Assembly (NCBI RefSeq): GCF_036962685.1
Contig: NZ_JBALOP010000016.1
Span: 1 to 64,000 of the forward strand
Source of the DNA: Ferdinandcohnia sp036962685
GTDB lineage: Bacteria > Bacillota > Bacilli > Bacillales > Bacillaceae_L
Direction: 5' to 3'
Length of the DNA: 64,000 nucleotides
Below the pieces are notes generated by a model. That model saw only the letters and a program-made list of their open reading frames with translations, was not told where the DNA came from and did no database searches. A program made the position numbers and the translations under genes. Position 1 is the first letter of the stretch; the number at the start of each line of letters is the position of its first letter. Positions 15,675 through 24,376 of the stretch are shown here, piece by piece.

Positions 15675-18600
15675 TTAAGCTTGCTCCTTTTGATCATTAT
15701 CATATAATGCATAGTTGATTCTACTCACAATTTCGTCGAGTTGTCCACCAAAGATCTTATTCAACTGTTTATATCCACCACGACTTTTGAAAGGTTCTAC
15801 ATTAAAGGCCTTCTCTGGATCCGGATCTAAAACAGATTCTTTTAATAATTGTTTTTCGATTCGCTCTAACCAGGACTTTTGAGGTTTTTCCCATACTTTC
15901 ATAGCATAGATTTTTTTCATGGCTTTTTTAATCCTCTCTTCATGGTCGATTAGTGGATCACCAAGAGCCTGCTGGCGAATAAAACTGATAATATCCGCTG
16001 CTATATCTTCATTTTTTGCATCACGCCATGCGGTTTGCAGCCCTTTTTCTGTAAATCCCTTTTGGTCAAGAGCAATTCTTAACTCCCTTAATTGATTTCG
16101 TGTAAGCTCTCTTGGGCGTGTGCACACAACCTTAAGAGCAGGAATTAAGTTCATATTTTCCTTGATAAACTGATTAAAGCTTTGCAAATAATCTTCAGGT
16201 TTCTCTGCACTTCCATATCCACGAGTCACTTCTTTTATTTGGTCCTCATGTGTGGAAATATATTGCAGTACCGGTCTCCCTCTATTTTCATCCAAATATT
16301 GAAGGATATTTTGATTCGAGGTAAGCTTTTCAACTACCTCCTTTGAATCGGCATTTTTTATCCAATTAACAAACTCATTGATGTTTTTTCCACCAGATAA
16401 GACTTTAAAATCTTCGTGGTCCTTCTCCATCCAGCGCTGTTTCTTTCTTTGTACTTTTGCAATTAGCTCTTCCTTATGTTGTGCTTGTTGGCCTTTATCT
16501 TGTATCTGTTTCAATTCCTCAACCAATTGCTGAATGGTTACTTTCGGGCTTTTAACAACAGGCTTCATCGTAGTATAAGGCTTCAGTGATTCATAAATCC
16601 CAACTGCATCAAAAATCGAAAAGTGGTCCTTTCCAATTTCATCATATCTTCTTGTAGCCCGTCCCAACATTTGCTCATATAAAATTCGGGACCGTACTCT
16701 CCTTAAAAAAACTAAGTTTATGATGGCTGGCACATCTATACCAGTTGTTAGTAAGTCCACAGTCACAACAATATTAGGTAGCCGTTCATTTTTAAAAAGC
16801 TTGATGGACTGGGATGGATCTTTAATAGAGCCTGTTATTTTCATAACAGCATTATCATCAATAGGACCGTGTATTTCTTCTAACTCCTCTTTAAATATCC
16901 TCACGACCATATCAGCATGGTCATCAGTAGCAGCAAAAATAAGGGTTTTTCCTAAACTTGTTGGGTCAATGTATTTTGCAAGTTCTGCAAGTATTACTCG
17001 GTTAAATGGTTCAGTGATCACCGTTTTATTAAAGTTAGCTACATCAATGTCCACTTCATCTTCGAGTATCTCTTTTTCAATTTCACCTGTACGTGTATTG
17101 AACACATCAACCGTGTCTCCTGCTGACCAACGAATCCCAGTTTCCTTTAATACCGTTTCAAATTGATAAGGTGGTTCATGGTCAATGAGATAGCCATCCA
17201 CAACCGCCTCGCGATAAGAATAAGTAAATACAGGATTCCCAAATATTTCAACTGTGTGTAACGCAGGTGTTGCTGTTAACCCAATCTTTGTAGCATCAAA
17301 ATAATCTAGCACTTGTCGATATTTACTAACATAATCTTGATGATCCCTGAATAGTTCTTCTACCTCAGACATTTCTTTGTCCAGTGTATAGCCTCGGTGG
17401 GCTTCATCAACGATGATACAATCATATTGGTCAATCGTCGGCTTATTTTCGTCATTTTCCGAGTAGAATAACCTTTTTAGCATTCCTTGTACGGTAGCGA
17501 TTTGCACCTTAGTTTCCGGGTTGGGTTTGACATCGTTTAAAGATTGAAGTTCAAAAATTTCCGTAAATGAATGATAGTTCTCTAGTTTCGAGTCTTTAAA
17601 TGACGCTTCTGCCTGTTCACCAAGCGCAGTTCTATCTACCATAAATAAAACCCGCTTAAAGCGACTATGTTTTATTAAACGGTATATGAGTCCTATTGCC
17701 ATTCTAGTTTTCCCTGTTCCAGTAGCCATAGCAAGTAAGATTTCACGTTGCTCATTTTCAACGGCATGTTCAACTGCATTAATTGCATCCTGCTGATAAG
17801 GCCTTAAGTTTAAATAGTCCAAAGCCTCATCATGTAGTTTTTTATTAGCTTGATCTATGTCTTGTTTTAATAACTCTTTTAAGCCTTGTGGAGAGTACCA
17901 ACCCTTAAGTGAACGGGGATGATTGGTTGCTTTTCTAGCATCTAAGAACCAGATCCCAGATTTCTCTTCGAACTGTTTAAAGTAGGGACGGCCATTTGTA
18001 GCAAATAAAAAAGGAACAAAATAGTCACCATATGGCTCAAGGACAATTTCATCCCCCTTCTTCTCAACTAAACGAGCATAGTTTTTTGCCTGTTCAATAT
18101 CAGAAGGGATATTCTTACTCTGCCTTTTCGCTTCAATAATCCCTACAAATTTTAAGCCTAAAAATAGGGCATAATCGGCAACCCCCGTCTTTAATGGCCA
18201 TTCCGCAATCGCTAAGTTCTTCCCCTTTTCAGGTCTAACCCCTTTTCCATATCTTAGTTCTTCCGTATCTACTTCCCAACCTGCATCACGCAATTGTTTA
18301 TCGATAAGAAGGCGTGTTTCTTGTTCTGTTAGGTTTAGTTGACTTCCAAACGTTCGGGCATCTTTCTTTCGTTTCAACTTCTCTTGATCAGGTACAGATA
18401 ATTGCTCTTGGCGAAGCTTTAGTAGCTCCTGTTCAAGCTTAGCCATTTTCTCTTCGTATGTGGCCGATAATTTTTGTAACTCTTTTTCATCTATTATGTT
18501 AACTGGTGTTGGTTCCTGATACGTTGGTTCTTTAAATTCCCAATCTCCGTAAACTTGCATAAACCAAACTGCCAGTCGAAATCCCATATGTAATAATGCC

Positions 18601-18917
18601 TGAGCTTCCTTTTGAGTGCCATACCCCTCATGCATGGCTTTGTTACCGATTTTTCTAATTGTATCAAGAATATCTTCTAATTCTTGCGTAATCAAATCCT
18701 CTCGCCTCAAAGCATTGATCCGATCTGTTTGTTTTGTATCATACGTTTCCTTTATTTCTTCATAAGCGAGTACATATTTGGTTAACGTCTCAGCAAAAAC
18801 GCGAAGCTTCATCAAGGTTGTGTTTGGATCTATAAAGACGTTTCTTTCTGCTGTCTCACCTAAATTGGCAAGTATATCCCATTTTTCAAAAAGAAAGCGG
18901 AAATTACTATTATACAT
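15675..18917 (-). CDS. hsdR: type I restriction endonuclease/translocase subunit HsdR
   Basis: A 1080-residue motor subunit. N-terminal helices resembling DUF4145 (about 1-125) and a coiled coil (150-175) precede the nuclease domain with PD-(D/E)xK residues Asp248, Glu262 and Lys264 (IEAKR). The SF2 translocase follows with Walker A ATGTGKT (398-404), a DEAH box (VDEAHRG) and the late motifs TTGIDVPA and QMLGRATR. ATG 18917 is preceded by AGGGGGTG; an upstream frame start at 18953 falls on the -10 hexamer. Order hsdR-hsdM-hsdS with tight junctions indicates one operon. Confidence 0.93.
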   Translation of the reverse strand: MYNSNFRFLFEKWDILANLGETAERNVFIDPNTTLMKLRVFAETLTKYVLAYEEIKETYDTKQTDRINALRREDLITQELEDILDTIRKIGNKAMHEGYGTQKEAQALLHMGFRLAVWFMQVYGDWEFKEPTYQEPTPVNIIDEKELQKLSATYEEKMAKLEQELLKLRQEQLSVPDQEKLKRKKDARTFGSQLNLTEQETRLLIDKQLRDAGWEVDTEELRYGKGVRPEKGKNLAIAEWPLKTGVADYALFLGLKFVGIIEAKRQSKNIPSDIEQAKNYARLVEKKGDEIVLEPYGDYFVPFLFATNGRPYFKQFEEKSGIWFLDARKATNHPRSLKGWYSPQGLKELLKQDIDQANKKLHDEALDYLNLRPYQQDAINAVEHAVENEQREILLAMATGTGKTRMAIGLIYRLIKHSRFKRVLFMVDRTALGEQAEASFKDSKLENYHSFTEIFELQSLNDVKPNPETKVQIATVQGMLKRLFYSENDENKPTIDQYDCIIVDEAHRGYTLDKEMSEVEELFRDHQDYVSKYRQVLDYFDATKIGLTATPALHTVEIFGNPVFTYSYREAVVDGYLIDHEPPYQFETVLKETGIRWSAGDTVDVFNTRTGEIEKEILEDEVDIDVANFNKTVITEPFNRVILAELAKYIDPTSLGKTLIFAATDDHADMVVRIFKEELEEIHGPIDDNAVMKITGSIKDPSQSIKLFKNERLPNIVVTVDLLTTGIDVPAIINLVFLRRVRSRILYEQMLGRATRRYDEIGKDHFSIFDAVGIYESLKPYTTMKPVVKSPKVTIQQLVEELKQIQDKGQQAQHKEELIAKVQRKKQRWMEKDHEDFKVLSGGKNINEFVNWIKNADSKEVVEKLTSNQNILQYLDENRGRPVLQYISTHEDQIKEVTRGYGSAEKPEDYLQSFNQFIKENMNLIPALKVVCTRPRELTRNQLRELRIALDQKGFTEKGLQTAWRDAKNEDIAADIISFIRQQALGDPLIDHEERIKKAMKKIYAMKVWEKPQKSWLERIEKQLLKESVLDPDPEKAFNVEPFKSRGGYKQLNKIFGGQLDEIVSRINYALYDNDQKEQA

Positions 18918-18951
18918 GTGATAACACCCCCTGTTAAATCCTTTTACCATC

Positions 18952-18957
18952 ATTATA
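18952..18957 (-). promoter_or_regulatory. -10 element of the hsd operon promoter
   Basis: On the minus strand TATAAT lies about 35 bases before the hsdR ATG. The region 17 bases upstream is T-rich but lacks a clear TTGACA, so the promoter may be weak or activated. Confidence 0.45.
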
Positions 18958-19330
18958 CCTAATTACAGAAATTAGAGAAAATATGATTGTTTTTGAGACC
19001 TGCTGTTAACCTATTTGAATAAATCTCTTAAACTTCACAGCATAATAATTAGAAAATGCAAATATATCTCAGTCTTTTTTCACGAAACCACAAGTAAGTT
19101 TTCATAGCTAAAACAGGTTTGATAAATAAGCAGAAAAATTCCCCTCAACAAGGAAAGATCACTGAAAACAGCTTAAATAGACCGAGAAATTAGTCGAAAA
19201 ACCTCCCCTTATTTTTCCCCAAACTAGCTCCAATCTGTATTTAAAAGGAAAAACTCCGATAATTTTATTTTTACTGGTTACCCGATAAACATCTGTGGTC
19301 AAAATATGTTCAAAAGCAATATTTATGTAT
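18958..19330. other. intergenic region between rpsI and hsdR
   Basis: About 370 bases of AT-rich DNA at the right border of the accessory block. I see no gene, no terminal repeats and no tRNA or integrase remnant. A 72-codon minus-strand frame here runs through the rpsI terminator and is not credible. Confidence 0.6.
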
Positions 19331-19367
19331 AAAAAAGACTCCCAACCAAAATTGGTTGAGAGCCTTT
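19331..19367 (-). terminator. terminator of the rplM-rpsI operon
   Basis: On the minus strand CTCTCAACCA / TGGTTGGGAG forms a strong stem with a 4-base loop, followed by TCTTTTTT. It ends the long ribosomal cluster at the border of the accessory block. Confidence 0.88.
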
Positions 19368-19380
19368 GTAACGCCAAAAA

Positions 19381-19773
19381 TTAACGTTTTGAGAACTGAG
19401 GTGCACGACGAGCGCCTTTAAGACCGTATTTTTTACGTTCTTTCATACGAGCGTCACGAGTTAATAGTCCAGCTGATTTTAAAGCTGGGCGGAATTCAGG
19501 ATCAGCTTGAAGTAACGCACGAGCGATACCGTGGCGGATAGCGCCAGCTTGCCCTGTATAACCACCACCATTTACATTTACAAGAATGTCATAACGTCCT
19601 ACTGTTTCAGTAGCAACTAGTGGTTGTTTTACAACTTCTCTTAAAGCTTCGAATGGAATATAGTCTGCAATGTCACGACCGTTGATTACAATGCGTCCGT
19701 CGCCTGGAACTAAACGTACACGTGCAACAGAGCTTTTACGACGACCAGTGCCATAATATTGTACCTGTGCCAA
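19381..19773 (-). CDS. rpsI: 30S ribosomal protein S9
   Basis: A 130-residue S9, the usual Bacillus length, with GTGRRKSSVARVRL at the N-terminus and the basic tail ending QFSKR that reaches the P-site tRNA. It follows rplM by 20 bases, the near-universal rplM-rpsI pair, and shares the promoter and L13 leader of that operon. It is the last gene of the conserved cluster before the accessory block. ATG 19773 follows GGAGGG. Confidence 0.97.
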   Translation of the reverse strand: MAQVQYYGTGRRKSSVARVRLVPGDGRIVINGRDIADYIPFEALREVVKQPLVATETVGRYDILVNVNGGGYTGQAGAIRHGIARALLQADPEFRPALKSAGLLTRDARMKERKKYGLKGARRAPQFSKR

Positions 19774-19793
19774 ATTAATACCCTCCTTAATAA

Positions 19794-20231
19794 TTAACCG
19801 CGAAGTTCGTAAACTTCAGGTTGTTGTGCTTGATGTGGATGTTCGCTTCCAGCATAAACGTGCAATTTTTTAAACATTTGACGACCAAGTGAACCTTTTG
19901 GAAGCATACCTTTAATTGCAAGTTCAAGCATTCTTGTTGGGAAGTTTGTACGCATTTCTAAAGCAGTTCTTGATTTTAATCCGCCTGGGAATTGGCTGTG
20001 ACGGTAGTAAATTTTATCATGTAATTTATTACCTGTTAATTCGATCTTTTCAGCATTGATAATGATTACATTATCACCAGTGTCAACATGGGGTGTAAAA
20101 GTTGGTTTGTGTTTTCCACGAAGTAATGTTGCAACTTCTGTTGATAAACGACCTAAAGTTTTGCCTTCAGCATCTACAACATACCATTTGCGCTCTATAT
20201 TATTAGCATTAGCCATAAATGTTGTACGCAT
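19794..20231 (-). CDS. rplM: 50S ribosomal protein L13
   Basis: A 145-residue L13 starting MRTTFMANANN, the B. subtilis length; frame starts upstream lie in the leader. Key segments are KWYVVDAEGKTLGRLS and the central KGMLPKGSLGRQMFKKL. ATG 20231 is preceded by AGGAGGG. L13 is an early assembly protein and in Bacillus is thought to regulate its own operon through the leader found upstream here. Confidence 0.97.
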   Translation of the reverse strand: MRTTFMANANNIERKWYVVDAEGKTLGRLSTEVATLLRGKHKPTFTPHVDTGDNVIIINAEKIELTGNKLHDKIYYRHSQFPGGLKSRTALEMRTNFPTRMLELAIKGMLPKGSLGRQMFKKLHVYAGSEHPHQAQQPEVYELRG

Positions 20232-20275
20232 GAGTTTCCCTCCTAATTTCAATAACGATTCATATTGTATTTAAT

Positions 20276-20322
20276 CACGATTAAAGTTCCGGGGCTTTAA
20301 CGTGGGGTTTAAATATCATACC
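20276..20322 (-). promoter_or_regulatory. L13 leader RNA element
   Basis: On the minus strand CACGTTAAAG and CTTTAATCGTG form a stem closing over CCCCGGAA, between the promoter and rplM. This matches the conserved L13 leader described for Firmicutes, expected to bind L13 for feedback control. Confidence 0.75.
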
Positions 20323-20328
20323 TAAAAT

Positions 20329-20357
20329 ATAATATAACTTTCAGGGTGTAATGTCAA
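20329..20357 (-). promoter_or_regulatory. promoter of rplM-rpsI
   Basis: On the minus strand TTGACA (20352-20357), 17 bases, TATTAT (20329-20334). Lies between truA and the L13 leader. Confidence 0.75.
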
Positions 20358-20382
20358 GAAAATGTTACACCAGGATTAGTTG

Positions 20383-21156
20383 TTATAGCGATATTTTGGT
20401 TTCTAATTCCTTCCATTCCTCATAAAATACCTGCCATAGGTATAAACCCTGGCCAGGAGCAGTCTTTCCAGCGAGCGATCGGTCTTTCGCAGACAAAATA
20501 GACGGTATCCTTCTTGCTTCTTTTTGACCACTTCCAACCTCAAGTAAAGTCCCTACTATTATTCTTACCATATTATACAAAAAACCATTGCCAATAAACG
20601 AAAAAACGAGTTCATCCTCATATTTCTCTATTTTAATCTGGAAGATGGTACGAACCTTATCCTGCACTTCTGTCTTAGATGTACAAAAGCTCGTAAAGTC
20701 ATGTGTACCCACCAAAAGACCTGCAGCTTCTTCCATCGCATGAAGATCAAGTGGATATGGATAATGATAAGTAAAATGACGCTTAAAAACGCAAGGATCT
20801 TCATTAACCAACAATCGATACCGGTATTCCTTCGCTTTTACATCAAATCGCGCATGAAAGCCTAGCTCAACCATTTCCACTGAACGAACTCGAATGTCGC
20901 CAGGAAGCATTGAATTCAAGGCTCTCTTCCATCCTTCGACAGGAATCGATAAAGGTGAATCAAAGTGAATAACCTGTCCAAGAGCATGAACAGTTGCATC
21001 AGTTCGACCCGATGCGAAAATTTTAATTTCATCACCTTTATGCATTTTCTGTAAAGCATGTTCGAATTCCGATTGAACTGTTCGTTTATTCGGTTGTACC
21101 TGGTACCCAGAAAACTGGGTCCCATCATACGAAATGATGCATTTGTACCGACTCAT
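20383..21156 (-). CDS. truA: tRNA pseudouridine(38-40) synthase TruA
   Basis: A 257-residue pseudouridine synthase acting on positions 38-40 of the anticodon arm. The catalytic Asp is in GRTDATVHA, where the usual GRTDxGVHA has Thr in place of Gly. HDFTSFC and GNGFLYNMVR motifs are intact. I choose ATG 21156 (MSRYKCIISYDG) with GAGGG upstream; an ATG at 21168 overlaps the ecfT stop as TAATG and is the alternative. It is the last gene of the ECF transporter operon, as in B. subtilis. Confidence 0.93.
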   Translation of the reverse strand: MSRYKCIISYDGTQFSGYQVQPNKRTVQSEFEHALQKMHKGDEIKIFASGRTDATVHALGQVIHFDSPLSIPVEGWKRALNSMLPGDIRVRSVEMVELGFHARFDVKAKEYRYRLLVNEDPCVFKRHFTYHYPYPLDLHAMEEAAGLLVGTHDFTSFCTSKTEVQDKVRTIFQIKIEKYEDELVFSFIGNGFLYNMVRIIVGTLLEVGSGQKEARRIPSILSAKDRSLAGKTAPGQGLYLWQVFYEEWKELETKISL

Positions 21157-21167
21157 CTTTTCCCTCA

Positions 21168-21959
21168 TTATCCACGTAATAAAAATAGTACTGCTGCTGT
21201 TGCAAATAGTAGCACAAGCATTAGTGTATCAAGGCCACGCCACTGTAATAAACGCAGCTTGGTTCGTCCTTCTCCACCGCGATAGCCCCTTGCCTCCATC
21301 GCAATTGCGAGTTCCTCTGCTCGCTTAAACGAACTAATAAACAAAGGAATTAATAAAGGAACAACCGCCTTCATGCGATCCTTGATCGGTCCGCTTGTAA
21401 ATTCAACACCTCGTGCAGCCTGTGCCTTCATAATTTTTTCTGTTTCTTGCATTAGTGTCGGAATAAATCGAAGTGAAATCGACATCATGAGTGCAAGTTC
21501 ATGTGTGGGTAGACCGACTTTTTTAAACGGTGCTAATAAACTTTCCATACCATCAGTAATCTCAATAGGTGTACTTGTTAATGTTAATATTGTAGTCATA
21601 ATAATTAAATATAATAGCCGTAAGGAGATAAAAATCCCTTGTTTCACGCCACCCTCATAAATTTGTAGCCAGCCAAAATCGACTAAGAGATCTCCTTCTT
21701 TTGTTAAAAAGATATGAAGAATGAATGTAAAAAGGACGACCCATAAAATCGGTTTTAATCCAGAAAGAATGTAGCGCAAGGGAACCTTTGTTAACAAAAT
21801 AATCGTTAATGTGTAAATTCCTAATAATGCATAGGTAAGAACTGAATTTGCGATAAAGACAATAAAGACATAAAAGAAAATTAATAATAGCTTTGCTCTT
21901 GGGTCCATTCTATGAAGTGGAGAGTTACCAGGTATATAGCGACCTATAATGATGTTCAT
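21168..21959 (-). CDS. ecfT: energy-coupling factor transporter transmembrane protein EcfT
   Basis: A 263-residue membrane scaffold of group II ECF vitamin transporters. It starts IIIGRYIPGNSPLHRMDPRAK, the signature of the family, has about five to six hydrophobic segments, and shows both coupling ARG motifs (AARGVEF and EARGYRG) that contact the two ATPases. Its ATG overlaps the ecfA2 stop by 4 bases (ATGA). Substrate-binding S components are encoded elsewhere and shared. Confidence 0.93.
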   Translation of the reverse strand: MNIIIGRYIPGNSPLHRMDPRAKLLLIFFYVFIVFIANSVLTYALLGIYTLTIILLTKVPLRYILSGLKPILWVVLFTFILHIFLTKEGDLLVDFGWLQIYEGGVKQGIFISLRLLYLIIMTTILTLTSTPIEITDGMESLLAPFKKVGLPTHELALMMSISLRFIPTLMQETEKIMKAQAARGVEFTSGPIKDRMKAVVPLLIPLFISSFKRAEELAIAMEARGYRGGEGRTKLRLLQWRGLDTLMLVLLFATAAVLFLLRG

Positions 21960-22831
21960 TGACGGGCCTCCTCACCTTTAAAGGCTTTCCCAACATAACG
22001 GACAATTTCATCTACTGATAAGCTTGCCGTACGCGGAATCTCGATCCCTAATTTATCTTCAAGCAGACCTTTGAGTCTTACAGCTTCTGGAACGTCCAAG
22101 CCTAAATGTAGAACCTTTTCAGGGTTTGAGAAAATCTCAACTGGGCTACCTTGAAATTTTATGGTTCCTTTTTCCATCACAAGGATTTGGTCTGCATAAC
22201 GGGAAGCATCCTCCATGCTATGAGTGACAAGGACTGTTGTAAGGCCACGTTCTTTATGAAGTTTATTAAACATCTCCATTATTTCAAAACGCCCCCGAGG
22301 ATCTAGTCCAGCAGTCGGCTCATCCAGGACTAATACTTGTGGGTTCATCGCCAGAATCCCGGCAATCGCAACCCGTCTCATTTGACCACCGCTTAGATCA
22401 AAAGGAGATTTCATTAAATATTCCTGAGTCAAGCCCACCATTTTGATTGTCTGTTTTGCTCTTTCCTTTGCCTCCTCCAATGGCACACCAAAATTTAAGG
22501 GACCAAAACAAATATCCTTCTCAACGGTTTCTTCAAACAATTGATGTTCAGGGAATTGAAAGACTACCCCGACATGCTTTCGAAGCGGCTTAAGATTCTT
22601 TTCCTTTTGCTTTGAAGTGATTTTACGGTCACCAATCGTGATTGAGCCTGAAGTAGGCTGGAGAAGGCCATTTAAATGTTGCAAAATAGTCGACTTGCCG
22701 GAACCAGTATGGCCAATGATAGCGGTGTATGAACCAGATTTTATATCCGCATTTACATCATATAAAGCGAGTCTTTCAAAAGGTGAACGAATCTGGTAAC
22801 GATGCTCTAGTTTTTCGATTGTAATGTCCAT
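21956..22831 (-). CDS. ecfA2: energy-coupling factor ATPase EcfA2
   Basis: A 291-residue ABC ATPase. Walker A GHTGSGKST, Q-loop FQFPEHQLFEETV, signature LSGGQMRRVAIAG, Walker B VLVLDEPTAGLD and switch VTHSMEDASRY are complete. The C-terminal extension is typical of Ecf ATPases. It overlaps ecfA1 by 25 bases and ecfT by 4, so the three are translated as a block. Pairs with EcfA1 to power vitamin or metal uptake. Confidence 0.94.
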   Translation of the reverse strand: MDITIEKLEHRYQIRSPFERLALYDVNADIKSGSYTAIIGHTGSGKSTILQHLNGLLQPTSGSITIGDRKITSKQKEKNLKPLRKHVGVVFQFPEHQLFEETVEKDICFGPLNFGVPLEEAKERAKQTIKMVGLTQEYLMKSPFDLSGGQMRRVAIAGILAMNPQVLVLDEPTAGLDPRGRFEIMEMFNKLHKERGLTTVLVTHSMEDASRYADQILVMEKGTIKFQGSPVEIFSNPEKVLHLGLDVPEAVRLKGLLEDKLGIEIPRTASLSVDEIVRYVGKAFKGEEARQ

Positions 22832-23646
22832 AACTCATTCACCAAGCTTTCTTCTGTTATATGATTCTTAGAGAGAGGAACGCCGATTTCTCGTAGTTTT
22901 TTAGATACCTTTACTGAAAAAGGTAAATCCAATCCAATATCTACAAGCTTATCATCTAAAGCAAAGATTTCCTCAGGCTTCCCTTCCGCAAATAATTGTC
23001 CCTGGTTCATGACAATGATTCGGTCTGCCCTTGCTGCTTCCTCTAAATCATGGGTAATTGACATAACTGTGATGTGACTTTCATTTTTGATTTCTCTAAT
23101 TGTATCTAAAACCTCTGTACGCCCAATAGGATCTAGCATCGAGGTTGCTTCATCTAAGATGATTAAATCTGGCTGGACGGCAAGAACGCCAGCAATGGCC
23201 ACCCTTTGCTTTTGGCCACCTGAGAGTTGATGTGGTTCATGTTCAAGAAACTCTCGCATATTGACCATATCAATTACTCTTTCAATACGAGACACCATTG
23301 TTTCGCGAGGAATTCCGTTGTTTTCCATTCCAAAGGCAATATCATCCTTTACAGTGGTTCCAACAAATTGGTTATCTGGGTTCTGAAACACCATGCCAAT
23401 TTTCCTTCGAATATCCCAAATAGATTCTTCATTTAGCTGTACACCTTCAACGGTTACAGTTCCTGTTTGTGGTAACAATAAACCGTTAAGAATTCGAGCC
23501 AATGTAGATTTCCCAGAGCCATTATGACCGACAATCGCAAGCCATTCTCCCTTTTGAACAGAGAATGATAGATTCTCCAATGCGAATCTTGTGTTTTCTG
23601 GATATTTATAGCTTATCTGATCAACGACCAAAAGGTTTTCACTCAT
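22807..23646 (-). CDS. ecfA1: energy-coupling factor ATPase EcfA1
   Basis: A 279-residue ABC ATPase, partner of EcfA2. Walker A GHNGSGKST, Q-loop FQNPDNQFVG, signature LSGGQKQRVAIAG, Walker B LIILDEATSMLD and SITHDLEEA are visible. First gene of the ecfA1-ecfA2-ecfT-truA operon and located after rplQ as in B. subtilis. GGGGG before ATG 23646 serves as ribosome site. The rplQ terminator and a separate promoter lie upstream. Confidence 0.94.
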   Translation of the reverse strand: MSENLLVVDQISYKYPENTRFALENLSFSVQKGEWLAIVGHNGSGKSTLARILNGLLLPQTGTVTVEGVQLNEESIWDIRRKIGMVFQNPDNQFVGTTVKDDIAFGMENNGIPRETMVSRIERVIDMVNMREFLEHEPHQLSGGQKQRVAIAGVLAVQPDLIILDEATSMLDPIGRTEVLDTIREIKNESHITVMSITHDLEEAARADRIIVMNQGQLFAEGKPEEIFALDDKLVDIGLDLPFSVKVSKKLREIGVPLSKNHITEESLVNELWTLQSKN

Positions 23647-23752
23647 TCTTATCCCCCACTAAAATCAAATGCGCCTTGGCTCATTTGTGCCAGTGCTCAA
23701 AAAATTATTTCCATAGAAATAAAACTTTTCTCGTCTCAACTTACTACCTTCC

Positions 23753-23781
23753 AAATTATTCGTTTCTTCCTAATCTGTCAA
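23753..23781 (-). promoter_or_regulatory. promoter of the ecfA1 operon
   Basis: On the minus strand TTGACA (23776-23781), 17 bases, TAATTT (23753-23758). It lies downstream of the rplQ terminator and about 105 bases before ecfA1. Confidence 0.5.
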
Positions 23782-23907
23782 GGGAATAAGAACGCGTTAT
23801 TCCAATATTTCAGGAGAAGTATGATTATATTGTGTGCATTCTATAAGGAGAGTAAATTACTATTCGTAGATAATTGTATCTTTTTTGAAAAATAATGAAT
23901 ATAAAAT

Positions 23908-23946
23908 AAAAAGGGCTTAGACCAGTTTATTAAACTGTCCCGCCCC
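23908..23946 (-). terminator. terminator after rplQ
   Basis: On the minus strand GGGGCGGGACAGTTT pairs imperfectly with AAACTGGTCTAAGCCC (inner CAGTTT/AAACTG, outer GGGC/GCCC), then TTTTTATTTT. It ends the ribosomal alpha operon. Confidence 0.75.
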
Positions 23947-23960
23947 TATAATGTAAAGAA

Positions 23961-24323
23961 TTAAACTAGTTCAATGATAACCATTGGTGCACCGTCACCA
24001 CGACGAGGTCCAAGTTTCATGATACGAGTGTATCCACCTTGACGCTCTTCATAACGAGTTGCGATGTCACTGAATAATTTTTGTAGTGCATCTTCACCAG
24101 TCTCTTCGTTTGCTACTTCGTTACGGATGTAAGCTGCAGCTTGACGACGAGCGTGAAGATCACCACGCTTACCTAATGTAATCATTTTTTCTACAACTGA
24201 TTTTAATTCCTTCGCACGAGCTTCAGTTGTTTCGATGCGCTCGTTGATGATTAAGTCAGTAGTAAGGTCACGTAATAACGCCTTACGTTGCGCGCTTGTA
24301 CGTCCTAATTTTTGGTATGACAT
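23961..24323 (-). CDS. rplQ: 50S ribosomal protein L17
   Basis: A 120-residue L17 starting MSYQKLGRTSAQRKALLRDL, standard for Bacillus, with the GGYTRIMKLGPRRGDGAPMV segment near the end. It follows rpoA by 53 bases as the last gene of the alpha operon and is followed by a terminator. ATG 24323 is preceded by GGAGGG. Confidence 0.97.
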   Translation of the reverse strand: MSYQKLGRTSAQRKALLRDLTTDLIINERIETTEARAKELKSVVEKMITLGKRGDLHARRQAAAYIRNEVANEETGEDALQKLFSDIATRYEERQGGYTRIMKLGPRRGDGAPMVIIELV

Positions 24324-24376
24324 GAGGTATTCCCTCCTTTGTTGAATTAGTATGAATTTGCATCACTCAAAATGAG

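Noticed and set aside
16720..17166. 148-codon plus-strand frame opposite hsdR
   Set aside because: Antisense of conserved helicase motifs with no ribosome site or family resemblance.
5906..19330. Prophage or integrative element
   Set aside because: No integrase, phage structural gene, transposase, tRNA target or terminal repeats were found in the accessory block.
19159..19377. 72-codon minus-strand frame between rpsI and hsdR
   Set aside because: It contains the rpsI terminator and lacks a ribosome site.
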